Below, in pieces: positions 40,411 through 56,300 of a stretch of 64,000 nucleotides of DNA. Source of the stretch: Buxus sempervirens (Eukaryota > Streptophyta > Magnoliopsida > Buxales > Buxaceae); contig OX387193.1 of assembly GCA_947561395.2 (NCBI GenBank), forward strand, positions 2,790,001 to 2,854,000, in the 5' to 3' direction. The translations under genes and the position numbers were made by a program. The notes below the pieces were generated by a model. It was given only the letters and a program-made list of their open reading frames with translations. It was not told the origin of the DNA and searched no databases. Within the stretch, counting starts at the first letter, position 1. Every line of letters starts with the position of its first letter.

Positions 40411-41326
40411 TAGATTATAAATATAATTTAAGTGTTCACTGAGACTTTTTCTAAACCTAATACCTATACCTAATATAAAAAAAAAAAAAGGCTTTGTCCT
40501 CCTTCACGTACTTCCCAACCACGGGGCCTACTTCAATTGACTTTCGTCACCTTTCAAGAATAATTCAAATTCAATGCTAATTTTTCAAATATAATTCAAA
40601 TTTAGTAGCCCAATTCTTGTCCTTGGTTCCTATTTCAAAATAATTCAAATTCGATATTACTTAATTCAAATTCAATACCAATTTTTCAAAATAATTCGAA
40701 TTCAGTAGTTTCAGCTTACCTGTTTCAAATAATTCAAATTCAATAATCCCAAGCCTTGTTTGGCAACCCAACTACGGTAAGAATGCACGTCATTTTACCG
40801 GTGATATAGGTTTTTACCAATAATTAAATTACAAATATTAAATAGTATTTAGGTTTATAGTCATGTAAACCTAAATACTTATACTCATTAATAGCAATTA
40901 CAATATTTGTTATTCTTCTCCAAAAGTTTCGATATAGTCAAGCTATTAATTCATTTTATAATTACCAAACTTATGCATTTACTTGAAAAAGACTATAAAA
41001 CATGCATAAAGTATTAATTGATCACCAAAATCTTAGCAATTATAAACGTATTAGTTACACCAATAAACATTGCCCGTGGTTTTTAACTAATTAGGGGCTT
41101 GCAAAGGTTCTGAAACATCAACTTGAATTTTACAGAATATAGCTCGACAGCTTGAGGTCTTATATTTATCACAAAATGCATAAATAAAATGACTATATGT
41201 ACAGTCAGAGAACAAAGGAGAGGAAAGAATGCAAAAGCTAGAAATGGTACAAGACAACGACCACCTAAGTCGACAACTCCTTCAGATACATTGATCAATT
41301 TTGGGGAATCGCTAATATCAAAAAGC
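40411..41326. other. AT-rich intergenic DNA left of the LACS stop codon
   Basis: From about 40560 to 40745 the words AATAATTCAAATTCAATA recur irregularly, a degenerate tandem repeat. The part next to 41326 should be the LACS 3' UTR. No gene seen. Confidence 0.4.
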
Positions 41327-44300
41327 CTATTTCGCACTCTTGTACATGCTGTCAATGACATTCTGCAATACATATTCTTCAGTTAGTAACAGTTTACAAA
41401 ATGTATCACAGGGAAACACAAAGTTCTAAGAACAACAAAGTTCAGGTTCTGCTTGGACACTAATTGGCCAAGAATTGCAGATCATGGAAAGCTAAGCATC
41501 CGAAGCACTCTTTGATGGGTCACAGAACAAATAAATCCCGTAGCCATTACATGGTATTGTCCAGTGGTCCACCCAAGAGCTGTGCCTGGCTGATGTTTCA
41601 TGATAAATACTGGAAATAACCAGAGCGTCTATGGTGCCAACCATTTATCAGCCCATTAAAAAGAAAATCTATGCTGGGATTGTCCAAGAAAGGAGACAAA
41701 CATGGGTTATCATGTGTGTGTTCCATCACATATTACAAATGCGACCCACATTTGAACCATTCAGCTGGAGGGATTCTTAAATAAATGACCAAAATAAAAC
41801 CATGATATTGTGATCTAATTACTTTGCCAGCTGATAAGTTAATAAATAAATATTTCAGAAGTTCCCTTGAGGGGCCAATATGCTCTAACCTGATAGTATT
41901 TCAACAATTGGGGCCTCTTCTTCTTGTATGTAGGGGTAAGAAGATCACGGTCCATGTCAAACATCACAGGATCAAGGTGGACAGCTTTAATGAATTCAAA
42001 ACCTCTTAACTGCCAACAGAGCTAACAAGTTAGGATAACAAAAACTTCTAATAGCTTCGAGGAGTTCAGATAACTGCTGATATTAAACAAGAAATGAGTA
42101 ATCCTGGAGCAAGAGAGTAGAACCTTCTTCTCTTTTGCAACACGGTTGAGTTCTCCGAGTATGTATTCTTTGGCCTTTGTATTCTCACAGAGAGAATTAA
42201 AATCCCCAGCTACTCCATTCTCTTCAGCCCAACGTTCAAGAGCTTGCTTGTTGGGATTGACAACGGCAACGAGGAAGGATTCAAAGCTGTTCCCATAAAC
42301 CCAGATCTGAAACGGAAATGAAAATATGAAGTTTAGCTGATGATTCTCAAACCACAAGAAAATGCGCTTAGCTTCTAACAGACACACATAGATATTCATA
42401 GAAGAGTTATAAGATATACCGAATCAATAGAAGAAACAACACCATATATGTTTTCGAGGTTTTCCACCGCAACATATTCTCCTTGTGAAAGCTTGAAAAT
42501 GTTCTTCTTGCGGTCAATAATTTTCATGCTTCCATCCGGTTGCCACTCGCCAATATCACCTGGTGCAAAGATTTTAATGAGCAAGGCTGATAAAGAAACT
42601 AAATATGAAGATAGAGGGTCCATGTTTAATTGAAGTATAGGTGCCGAGATTGACAAACCTGTGTGGAACCATCCATCAACCATAACCTCTTTGGTAAGAT
42701 CATCACGTTTGTAGTACCCTGAGAACAGGGTATTTCCCCTTATACATATCTCTCCACGTGGTGCGCTTGAAACAGCATCATATGCCATTTCTGGAACAGA
42801 TTCAAGGCAAACATCCACATTTGGGACTGGAGGCCCCACTGTGCCAAGCATTGAAAATTCATTTGGAAGTGAGACAAATGTCCCCGCACAAGTTTCTGTT
42901 AGACCTGCATTAACAATTAAATGCACTGAACCATCCGAAATCATAATGTCCTGATAGAGACTCACTCTTTAAAAATTTAGCCAAACATATGCAGCATCAT
43001 ATAGATGTCATGATCCACACCTCAAAGTTCCCAGGCATATACTTGCCAGATCACAAGAAATCATGTGGTAAACAGAGTTTTTTTTTCTCTCTCTCTCTCT
43101 CTCTCTTTCTTCATCACTTGAGTTACTTTTTCCCTGACTCTGAGAACAATGTATTGAATGAAAGCTTAGAACTATTTTACAGCAGTTGACCTACTTGTAG
43201 GTAGGTCAACCGCATCATATAAAGGTGACAGGAATCCAGCATCCGAGCAAACAGACAAATGATGTTGTTTCAACAGCATAATTTCATCTTAAGCATCTAA
43301 TTCCTTATGTTTTATTCTATTACCCATACATTGGTTCGTAGCAATTATTGGCAAGATAGAGCCACACTTACATAGAACTAAAGATCTTATTTGCCATCTG
43401 TAGGTATCTTTTCTTTCAAAGGTGGCATGGAAATGATGCTGATAACGTGGCCTATGATCTATGAAATGAATAGTTGACAGGTAGGGCTGATACAAGACTA
43501 AACTGCAATGACATTGCTTGTTGCAGATTATAACATTGTGACGATGGCTAAAGCCAGGAAAAAGAAGAAATACAGTCAGATATGGATGCCACTGGGCAGG
43601 ATCTCACTAAATAACTTAATTTGTCAGGTTTCTTTCCAATGTTTCAAGGGGGTTCTCAAATCTTGGGGTGATCTAAGATCTTCAGCGGTCCCCAAGTTAG
43701 AGTGAATTTTCGGCCCAGACTTCTTCATCAAGTAGATCTTATGAACTCACATGGTCACTTGGACTAATAATATATACCATCATCATATGAATAGGAATAA
43801 ATCCCTGTCACTCTAATGCTGACATTCTAGAACTTATCTATTCTAATGAGAGGCCATCTTGAACTTGCTGGTCAACCCATTTACCAGTTGACTGGTTTGA
43901 TTTCTCCAAACCTTAGGTTTACATGTAGAAATCTAATCCATCCATCAAATAATTCCATGTTTGTGGCCTCCACATGTAAATGACTGCTAGTAATCCCTTC
44001 CCTTCCAAAGGGCTCCTGCCTGAAACAAATATCTCTCTAAAAAGTACCATAAGTCTTACAGTAAATAATATCGAACTTATACATAGCAAGTCTCATGAAT
44101 TATGCTGAAGGGTTTTATCAACTTCTAGGCCTGATAATGCAAATAAATGTGTTAAAGTTTCTGTTATTGGAATAACATGCCCAAAGGTAATGTTCTCAAG
44201 TCAACAAAGCCCCGAGCCACAGATATGCAATCCAAATAAGTGTTGAAGGTCAAAGAAGCCAACTAATAGTTTTGCCAAGGCCTGGGACATGCATACATGA

Positions 44301-47300
44301 ATTTTTTTTTATTTTTTTGATCGGTAATGAAAATCGTATATATAAAAGAAATACAGAGAAGAAAATACAATATAGCACCCCAATATAAGGGTGCCAGATA
44401 CCATCCCAACATCACTCCATACCTGTCTTCAGTGATCTGAACCACCCACAAAAATCTAACAGTCTTGTTTTTTGTGCACAGACCTTCTTTGGCATTTCTC
44501 ATGTTCTCTATAAGAAACATTGATTATGCACTTTTTTCTTTTTGCCAGGATTTGAAGAAGTATCAATTAAGCATTAACTACAAAATGAGAAGATCCTTGC
44601 CAGGAACCAATAGAAGGCAAGGGGCACTTTGTGTGTATATACTATATATCTTTGATCTGTACACACATTAGCCAAAGCCCTATGAGTTTCAAGAATTAAG
44701 AACATTTCTGACACGTATCATGTTGAAAACATAACACTCATGGTCACCAATCAAAACAATCTAACATCTAGGTCAGCTTTGGATGTGAAATTGACCCTCA
44801 AAATTGCATAGCCATGACTCGGTCTGCATAATAAGTTGATAACCACATATCAGGTTATGAATTTTGGGCAATGCCTACAAGCTGTTTGCCATCCAACTAA
44901 TACTCTTCGTCACACAACTGCGTCAAGTGATCCAAGTAACTTTTGGGATATGCCGAGCCTGGCCAGGACTTGGTTTGTCACTAAATGGTTTAATTGTGAC
45001 CATGCCCATCATTTGCATAGAAAACACATATAAGTTTCTAGCATTCTTCATGCATTGTGCACAAAGAACTTTCTGTAAAATGCCGCTTGTCATTCAGAGA
45101 GAAAAGGATAAAAAACATGGTTGTAATTTACTTAATAACATAATATGACTACCAAAGGTAATATGAAACAGAAGAAAAAGTCAGAAGTTCAAGGATAAAG
45201 CAACTGAAACTACATTTAAGTTGAGAAACACTAAGCAAACATTGTATAACTACTCAAATATTTGAGAAAGAAGAATCTGCAGATACGAAGCCAAAACCAA
45301 AATTGAAGGAGTGCATACCATATCCTTGTAGAACATGGGCACAAGATACCACCCGTAGAAATTCTTCTACATGGGTAGAAAGAGGTGCTGCACCTGATAG
45401 AATGAGACGAACTTTACCCCCCAGACCTTGCTTCACCTGAGTAAGTCATGGCCATACCAAGATCAAGAATTAAAACCTAGTAATGGAAGAGTGATGAGAG
45501 GCGTTTAAATTGGCCATGAGTGTATTTTTATCACCTTATTAAAAACAATTTTGTCAAATATTGGAGCTGCCTCTACATGAGCATGTCCCTTCCTCATGTT
45601 ATGTAGTTTGCTGCAACATTTTTAGCATATATTAAAATCCATATTACCAAAATCTAATACAATGACCTAACTAATGTCAAGAGAAGATGTAGAAAATAGA
45701 TTATAGGCCAGTTATATTTACATAATGGAGGGGCAGGAAAATTGAGTAAAGGGTAATGAACCACATCAGTGAGTTATGAAGAACACAGTACAATAAGCAC
45801 GGGAACAATATTTTGATGTGCTACAATTTGCTTTGATTTTGGATCATCACAACTGATTCTAGATACCAACTTTCAAAATCATGACTGCCAAGTAATTTCA
45901 GGATTAAAGCACCATCTCATTATTTTTTATACTTTTTTTTGTTGATTGATAAATGAAGACCATAAAAACATATATAGTGAAATCAGGCAATAGGCATCCG
46001 TCCAAAAAAAGTATACAACCACTCCATACTATTTACCAATTACACAAACAACCCCAATCATTAACAAAATCTGAAAAGAGTACATCCTTGAATTAACTAT
46101 CATTTTGGTTACTTGAAACATTTCAAATGAAGTTGGAATAAATTAAAATGCTGTTTTTTGAGAAACGAAAAAGGGCAAATGTTCCCTTTAAATAATGAAC
46201 TAAAACTTTTAGGTACAAGTAGCCACAGTGACAAGTTTGAACTGCATTTTAAGAAATATTTATGCAATCATAAAATCATATGCAGCAATTTCTAGCTATA
46301 ACGAGTCCAGCAGTACAATCTAGTCATCTCAGAAGCCTTGATGTAATAAAGGCCAAACAGTAAATATGTGTTCAGCACTAAGATCTTCTACTAGAAGATA
46401 CAAAGTTCAAGTGGTTGTATTTCAAAGAAATGGACATCTTGACGAAAACATCCTTCAAAACAAAGACGGAAAAAGTAATTGTTAATACAACTTACAATGC
46501 ATGTGCAATGTTAAACAATGTATGCTTTAAGAATCCTCCAGAAGAAATCTTCTCAGTCAAACCTGAAAATATGAATGGCAGAAAAGACAGAAACATAAAT
46601 GTAAATGTTCCAGGAGACATGATATTTTTAACATAGGCAATGAGGGAATAATTTCCTCAGGATGAATTGAAAAACTAAATAAATACAACGGAAAAAGGGA
46701 GAGCCATGTTCACTGCCCCTGTCAAGAAAATAGCAGAGTCTTAACGTAACATGTTACTCCTGCTCACATCAAAAGTAAAGCACAAGGCTATCCTCGCCTC
46801 ATGGTGCAAATTTTCCTGTGCTAACTCTTAGTTACATGTACAGAAACATGCAGGCATTCAGATGTGTTATCACATGGAGATGAATGGTCCTCAAACTTTA
46901 CCTGAGTAAATCCTGTCCAAAACCCGGGGAACAGCACAGAAAATAGTTGGTTTTAGCTCCCCAATGTCTTCAACTAATAATTTGACATCCTGCAGTTGCA
47001 ACAGTGAACAAATATGATAATGTAGTCTTACTTAAATAACAGGATATTTATTGTGATCAGCTTACCCCACGCCAAAATCCTATTGAGGCACCATGCGATA
47101 TAAAGAGCTCCTCAATCACTCGATCAAAGATGTGTGCCAAAGGGAGATATGACAAATATACATCCTTCTCAGTCAACTGTAAAATTTTCAAAACAGAAGA
47201 ATAAGCATATGAAAATCATAACACTAAGAAGAAAAGAATAAGACGAAAGAAAGAAAGAAAAGGAACTGCTCCACATATCCATCTGTATGCAAGGAATATT

Positions 47301-50300
47301 TACTATTTCTTTCCATTCAAGGTTGATATAAATGAGGAGCAAAAGTGGCTTAAGTACGAACTCACGTCTTCATTCACACCTTCCAGCAGACGCTTCACAC
47401 CAGCAATAAGAGTAACTATGCTATTGTTAGAAATCATCACTCCCTTGGGATCGCCAGTTGTTCCACTCGTATACATTATTGTACAAATGTCACCTTTTTT
47501 TGTCATGGGAAGATCAAAGTGTTTATCTTCTCCCTGAGGGCCAATACATCAGGACAATAATGAATGAGTGATAGGATACATGTTATCAAAGCAAGATAGG
47601 ATATTACTTATAAAATGAATGTAAAAATCCAAATAATGCCTATCACTAGTCATTTAGAATCTGTTTATTCGCATAATATCAAACTCATGTTTGGAAACTG
47701 ACCGGATGAGATCCAGCTTTGAACAATTTTGGAAGCATCAAGTACAATTTTGGAAGCAACAGATCATAGCCAGACCCACCTCTCATCATCATTCCATCAT
47801 GAAATGATTAGGGCCAAGTGCATGTTAAGGCCTAGTGTATTACAGATGAATGAAAAAGAATGGCTACTATTATGATTTTAGTAATATTATGATTTTACAA
47901 TACAAAAAACTTAGACATGCCAATTTACTCTTTAATCCCATGCTTAATTTCTAATTCTGAAAAATTAAGCACCAACAACGGATGATATATAATAGCACCA
48001 CAATATGCATGTTTTAAAAAAATCTTTCAGATATGCAAATAGGACAATGTGAACCCAGTCAAGACTGACTATATCTAAATCAGATCAGACCTACCATAGT
48101 CCAGTTATGACCAAATACAAAATCCATTTCATCAAAAGTTAAAGTAGGGTGCAGGTCAAAGCCTGGGTGCACTAATACAGCACCATACCAGGACCTCTTG
48201 CTAAGACCCATCGTACACCAAACACCTCCTCGGGCCTAAATTTTAAGATCAGGATTGGTGAATCCCATTAAACCCCAGCCCAGAGTCCACCCAAACCAAA
48301 ATCACCCTAGGCCAGCCTGCCCAAACTCATAGCCATAAAAAGAAAAATATTTTTTGTACAATGTTCTCATTGAAAAAAAAAACCACTGAGAATAAGAAGA
48401 TATATATTTCAAAGTAAGTAATTTACCAGTTTCAAAAATTCATCCCAGGAATGCGTTTCCAAACCAAACTTGTTAAACTCTTCCCTTTGTTCAGGAGTAA
48501 CCTTGCCAAAGCTCACCACCGCTACACAAAACGGAGAAAAAAAAATATCAATATTTGTGCCACAATTTACATCAAGATGGGAAAAATTAAACAAATTACA
48601 GCTTACTTTTTAAATATTCTGTTGTCTTTGGAATTGTTTTCAACACCTGAAATAAAATAATAAAAAAAAACAACCATAGGAAAACATTACATTCTAGCAT
48701 TATATTTTCAAGATTTAGAAATTGGTGCTAAGTTACGAATTTATAATCCTTTAGTAAACATAACCACAGTCACTTTTCTTTTACCCAACAAGAACTAATT
48801 AGAATGACTTTCCTGTACATGTCTTTCTAGAGAATTAGCTAAACATCTATTTAACTTTAAGAGAAACAATGCTTTCAATTATAACAAACAATAAATGATT
48901 TACATGTAAAGCCTTATAGAACATGACAAATATATTTATTGAACTATATAAAATGCTCCCGTTAAAACAATCAAACATATCAAATATGGAATCCATGCAA
49001 GAACCAAAAGAAAAGAAAGAAAAACATGTTACCTCAGGAATCTTTTTTTCCTCTACGAAAACAATTGAAACCTCTGCATGGCATATGATGAATTCCACTG
49101 CACCGGCACCTAAAACCATCAAAAGAGAATCAGTATGTTTCACGAAAGTTACAAAACATTTTTGGGAACTCAGACATTATAATAAATACATATATATTAT
49201 TTGGAAAAAATAATTTTTGCCATGCTTTATGGGCAATTCTTACATGCTTATACTGATTTGTATAATTAGAGGGAAATGCATACCTAGAGTGTCATATAAA
49301 GGAACACAAAAGAGACCGTGAGCATTGCAGGCCTGCATAAATTGTTTGGAATTAGATTTTAGTAACAGGACCACAAACTGATCGATATCTAGGCACTAAG
49401 AAGTTTACTCCACATAAGTAAAACAATACAAGAGAAAAAAAAAGATTAAACAATAACAGACAAAGAAGATCTAATCAGAATCTTTTAAGGAAAAATATTT
49501 CCTTAATCTAGGATTCAAATCCCAGTAGAAACTTATAGTTACCTTAAATATTCTTCATAGTACAGTTAAACACAGTATTACCAATCACAACTTTTTTTCC
49601 AGCCACGCTTCACTCTCTCCTCCCACATAATCAGAAGAATAAAAGAAAGAGGAGATAGGACCATAGAATACAAACAGGCTATCAGAAGAGATGATTAGAG
49701 AAAATCTTTCCTAATCTACAGCTAAATCCTCAATCAAAATATAAAAATTTCATAAGTTTTTCTTCCTTGTGGAGTAAAACAGGCCATTACCACGCATGTT
49801 GGAAAATCTTTGGCCTACTAACATGAAAACAAGGGTTTGAGTCAAAACAAAGTTAGTGTGCGCAAAAATGGTAAAGGTTATTTCTATCAACAATTTACCA
49901 TCCTGGGACCTTGCTTAGGCTGGAATTACACCAGATTACCTTTTATTTTAGACTACGACATACTTTTACCAACAACAACTTTCATGCCACTCACCTATCC
50001 CTCTCACCACTCTTCACCCACAATGAATGGAGATGATACAACATTTTCTGTCCAATCCAAAAAAAGAGACTGCTGAGAATGAGCCAGTACCTCCATGCTT
50101 ATGATCCACTCAGGACAATTGGCACCATAAATACCACATCTTCCTCCCTATAAACAGGCAAGTAAAAGTTAACTGCAAGTTCCACAATATATTAAGGCAT
50201 TAAAGGGCAAGATGTTGCTCATAGAATTAGAGCTAAGTTCCAAACACAATTTTTGATCAGCTGTGCTTGAATGGGCAAACCAATAACCAATATCTTAATA

Positions 50301-53300
50301 GGATGAGTGCAGTAGAGATATGATATCAAAATAAATGATGAAAAGACCATGAAATAGAAGAATAAAACTGAATGCATGGGAGAATGCTAATGGATTCAAC
50401 AGGTGATGACGTTGAAGCTAATCAATTGAATGGTTGTGCATGCTAAACAAAGAAAAATGACAAGGCCTGTGTAAAAGTGTGAGTTGGTGCAAGTTGAAAT
50501 CTCTATAAGAGAAAGGACTGGTCTGGTAAACATAGATAGAGTTAATAGTTCTTCATAGGCTATTCTGGGGAAGAACAAGTCATGTAGCCAACCCAATTTT
50601 TCCATAACAAAATTGGCTAAAAAAAGTAACACCAAGAAATGATACAAGTATATCAAATTCATATGAAAAAAAGACCAGATGAAGACATTCGTTTTGAGTG
50701 AAAAACCAACATAAACTCCAATTATCAAAAAGATCATAAGATAGTAAATATTATATATGAAAATCAAATCCGGGCTAGAAAAGAGTGTTAAGGCTCAGCC
50801 TTGTTCTTGATGACTGACTCCAAACTCCAAAGTCCAAACTAGGTCTGATCAGGCCTTGGCCCTGATTTCACCCAAACAGTTGACACCCTTAACTACACAA
50901 TAGCAGAATAAAGATACAATATTTGAAGCCTTTACGTGCAAAATATGAACTACAAAAAGTTAGTGACATACTTGCCCAACACCACAACTGCGAATTGAAG
51001 CTCCAACTTTCATTACTATGTCAAACACTTCCTTGTAAGTTATCCATGCATATTCACCTGGCTGCAAAGAGATGAAGAAAAATGGCCGTATGAGTTAACA
51101 AAGAGTAGAAATAAATTACTGGAATAAGAAGATAAAAGTTGTCACAATATCTTTGCAAGAACAGGGCACCTTCCCATTCACAATTTCACGACGACCAAGC
51201 ATTGCGTTTCCAGGATATTTCTCAACAGCCATCCTGTAACAGGACGACATTTGCCACAGTTATCAACTCGAAAATTTGAACCTTCTAGTAAGATTAGGAA
51301 ATAAATGTCTTCAATTATATAATGAACCACTATTTCATAGTCACTCACCTGCGAGCCAAGCCCTCACAAAAACCATCAAACTAAGCATATCTTAAAATAA
51401 ACTTGCACTGAACCATAATAATTTATCATGCCAAACTTGACCTTAGCACCTAGAACTTGAAAAAGGTTATAACCAAATATTTCATGTATGATCTTCTGGG
51501 AAACATATCCAGAATAATCACAGGCACAGATTCGCCAGCTCATAATAATCCTTTTCTGAAAGTAGACAAACACACATACGCCAAAGGCAATAAGTGAAAA
51601 GAAAAATCAAACTGTAACTCATCGGGTAGTTGAGAATGGTATTTTTTACGAAAAACGTAGAACTCACAAGCAACTTGCAAGCAAATGTGGGGTAATGAAT
51701 GATGAAAATGGAAAGGTAAAACTGGCGTGTGCTTTCTTCTAAATTAAGAGAGAGAGGGGGAGAAGCATTTTCCTTGCTTGGGATCCTAAAACTTGAGCAG
51801 TATTTGAGTAAAGGGAAATTAAAATAAAATTGAAGAATCAATGAAAAAAATAATAAATTTATCTGACAAGATACACTGTTCGAGGGTTCCAAGACTGCTC
51901 TTCAATTCTTTGCTGTAAAAATACTAATCAGCATCAAGATCAATAGTTAAATTAAACAGATCAATTATTTTAAGAAATATATTTCATATGCTTCCAAACC
52001 AAGTAGGCTTCTCATAGTGTTAACAAAGGAGTTGAACCATTTGGAGCTTGACAAAGCCTACGAAATTTATCTTAATCTTGATGGAGGAATACCAAAAATG
52101 GGCTAGATGGAGACAATTAAAAATGACTTGAAGGAACATCTTTGACAGATTTAACAGGAAAAAGGGATTCATGTTCCCTGCTCCAACTATTTACAATGAT
52201 GCGTAATTGTAATGTTTACACTGAAAGGTGGAAACTTCTTTCTATTGTTACAGATTTAGTACCACACCTCAGTTCTATGCTCTTTACTCAGTGAGAAGCT
52301 ACCTGCCAAACTGCTTCAACAAGAACATGATTAGTTGGACACCCGTAAGTTATAAATCTTAAATTATGTTCTACATGCAGCTGTAATGATCACAACCATC
52401 TAACAGCCAGGCACTGTGAAAAACAGGGTTTTGACTCTAACAACACCTAGAGGGGGGTGAATAGGTGTAGCACAGCGGAATAAAATTTTTCTATCAATTA
52501 AAGACAAGTCCTTAATTAATAGGCATGAACAAATCCTCAAGGTAATTCCAGAAAATCAAATAACTAATCAAAAGCAATTAACAAGCCACCCAAATTGCAA
52601 GCAAATAATTAAAGCATGTAAAGTAAGACAAAACAAGCAATTTGGTGACGAAGGGAAAACTCTATGAGAACTCTCACTAGAGAAAAAACCTCCGGGCTAT
52701 GCAGGAGCCACCTAAAAGATCCAATATGAAAAGAAGACTTACAACCTGTAGTTCAGACGACTCAACATCCCTATGCTAGACTCTGCAACTCACAGACTTG
52801 AAAGTATCTAAGGAACTCCTCAGATTTGCTCCACAGCAACACTTCAGAACTCTGAAGATCTTCTCACACGATCACCCAAACGAACTCGCCTGGTATCCGT
52901 AGGAACTCCCACGATCAATCTCCCAAACCCGGAACTCCAAGGTAGAGGAAGGAAGAAGAAAAGAAAGGTTTTATGGCTCAAAAGATGAAAACCTAGAAGA
53001 AGGGTTTTCAGAAGAGAAAAGGATATTTAGGGCTTCTAAAACGTAGCTCTCTTAGGTTTAGAAGGTCCCTAATCCTATTTAAAGGTTCCCCAAAAAGTTT
53101 CAAGTCAATCCGAATTGAAACGAGTAAGTTATGTAATTTTTCGTAACTTTTCGGAAATTTTGCTGTTTGAACGTTCGAACGCTCAGCAAACGTTCAGCAA
53201 ACGTTGGCCTTTAAAACTTGAACGTTCGAACGGACAGAGAACGTTGGTCGAACGCTAGCCTCGGGTTTCTCTGCAGAACATGAACGTTCGAACGCTCAGC

Positions 53301-56300
53301 AAACGTTCAGCAAACGTTGCTCTCGGGTTTGTCTGCAGAACATGAACGTTCGAACGCTCAGCAAACGTTCAGCAAACGTTGCTCTCCAGAAATTGAACGT
53401 TCGAACGGACAGAGAACGTTGATCAAACGTTGGGCATAACTTCTTCAATTTGACTCCGATTTTGACGCCGTTTGAACCATGTCTTCTTGGACTCAACCTA
53501 AACATTCTAAACACACTTAAACACTATCTTTTTGACACTGAATAAAGCCAAACTAAAATATTAAACCTTACAAACTCCCCCTTTGACTATTCAGTGACAA
53601 AACCTATACACAATATAAAAAACAGAGAATCCATGACATTGTGAACCACCATGCAATGTCTTGGATTAAACAAACTCAAACACAACCTATCTACACTAAC
53701 CTAGATAGACCAAGCTTGAATTTGAAACCTGTAACCTGTAACAACTCAAAGAAAACAAATACCTTGTGAAACGCATGAGGAATAAAAAAATAACAATACG
53801 CAATTCACATTCAATTCAATCATCAAAGCTCCCCCTTAGAAATACCTACTCCCCCTTTTTGTCACAGAAATAGACAAAAGGAAACAAAGAAGCCAGAAAT
53901 ACCTACTCCCCAAAGGAAATAGAGAGGCCAGGAACACAAACTCCCCCTCAAAACTTGACAAGTTTAGAAGAAGCACAAGCATTAACTCAAATGGCTAGAA
54001 TAGATAACAAAGTGGAAGACTTTAAGGAAGACATACTTAAAAAAAATTCCAGATTTCACTTAAAAACATCAAGCTTCCAATGAAACCAACTCAACCACAT
54101 GAAAAAAAACACTCTAAAAACATGATGAATCATGTCCCAAGCACAATTTCATAAAAACTCAAAATTTTTATATTTTTGAGAACTTTGTCAACCAAAATTC
54201 AAGTTTTTACAAAACTAAAAACAATAATCCGAAATAACTACACAATAATGTAATTAAATCATCAAGTGTGCTTGCGTGTAAGTGCAAAACCAAATACAAC
54301 AAGTTTGCCTAAATAGGAACTTGGTAAGGAGGATTTGGCCATTTATCAAGAAATCACAATATTACTCAAGTCTCTCTATGAGTTAAAAAGAACTCCCTTC
54401 ATGAATATTTTAAAGACCTAAGCATTATTTTATTGAAATTTTCTCCCCCTGTTTCTTACAATTCTTTTTGCACAAAGAGTAGTGTTCCTTAAAATATCTG
54501 AGTTTACAGCTTATTCCATGGTTATACTCCTTGTGATTCTCTTTTCTTTTTGAACTCAATATTTGTGGGGTTTACATTTCATCCCAGAGTTCTTTTCATA
54601 CAACTTTTTTTCTTTTAAACAAAAGGGAGAAATTTCTTTTTAACACAAGGTCATATGCTAGGATCTTTTTAACTTAAGATAGACAAGAGTAAATCAAGGA
54701 TTGCCTATCCACACACTCACCGAAAAAGAAAAATTAAGCTTGCTTAATTGTATTTGGTGTGTGTAAGTGAAGTGCAAAACACACTAAGAGATCAATCAAC
54801 CTTTGTGCATTTATATGAGATCATTGAAATAGATTTTGCAAAACAATTCTTTTAAGCAATTAATTCTCTCAATATAAAAATGTATTGTTTTCACAAACAC
54901 ATGCTCATGACACAAATCACCAAAAATAAAAAGAATGGGAAATCTTTTTGTATTTTTTTTTTCTGAAAAATTTTAACTCAAAAAACAATTAAACTAAAAT
55001 CAAAAACCAGAAAAATAAAAACAAAAGAAAACATGCATGCAAAGGATAAGATAAGCAATATAAACAGGGCCAATGCATGCAACACAAAACCTACTCAAGT
55101 AAGAGTAATCAAATCACTCTTCTTCACCCAAACTTGTTGGTTAGAAGAGGATTTCTTGGTCAAGGACACTAGTTGTTTAAAAAGAAGCCTAGTTTGTTCA
55201 GCTAAAACCTTGACTTGTTTAGACAAATCCACATTGGATTTTCTAGAAGGAGAATTCCAAGATTGAGCAAGCTCTTCTCCTAATCTCCAGCAATTAGGTC
55301 TTATGTGACCTAGAACACCACAATGATGACAAGTGGGAATGAATTTCTGAGATTGAGATTCCCTATTAAAAGATGCCTTAGGTTTAGACTTTTTGAACTT
55401 TTGGTTAGGCCTTTTTGCCTTTTTGGTCTTTGAAGATGAAGGAGCATCCTGAAATCCTAAACCTCTCTTATCAGTCACTGTTTGATTCATACCAAGCATG
55501 TGATCAAGCTTTTGAGAACCAGAAGAGAAGTTTTGCAACAGAAATTTGGAATCTTCTAACTCAGATTTCAGAGACATGTTTTGAGACTCAAGGGTTTCAA
55601 TCTTCAACTTCAACTCACCAACATGTGAAGTAGACTCATCCAATTTAACTTGAAGTCCTTCCTTTACAAGTTCTACTTCATTTAGCTTTTTGAGAAAGAC
55701 CTTATTTTGTTTCTTTATTTTCAGACTTTCATTAAAAAGCTTTTCATAAGCCTCTTCAAGGCTTTCCTCATCTTCAGACTCACTTTGAGAACCAATATTA
55801 TTCTCAAGTGGTTTTGAGTCTGGAAGAGTGTTTCCCTCATCACTTCCCACAATAGAAGTGAAGGCCATGTAGTTTGAACCCTCTTCAGATACAAAGTCCT
55901 TCTCATGTTCAGATTCAGTCTCACTATCAGACAGGGTAGCATTCATTGCTTTCCCACTTCCCTTACCTTTCAATTTTTTGTAAGTAGGACATTCAGCTCT
56001 TATGTGGCCAAACCCTTGGCAACCATGACACTTTATCTGCTGAGTTGTGTTTTCATGAATGTCTTTGGTTTCCCTAGGTTCTTTCCAAAATTTCCTCTCC
56101 TTGCTAGAAGTCCCCCTAGACCATTCATTGCCCTTTTTGTTTTTCTTAATCTTAAACATCTTTCTAAAACTCTTTACAAATTCGGCAATTTCCTCATCAT
56201 CCATCTCATCATCAGACTCATTAAAAGTCTTTCCTTTCATGACTCTAAGAGCAATGGATTTGGTCTTTTTGGATTGAGGTAAGGTAAGCTCATAGGTTTG

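Noticed and set aside
53296-53514. 72-codon frame repeated identically at 57824-58042
   Set aside because: It is a reading of the LTR palindrome array in both LTRs, not a gene.
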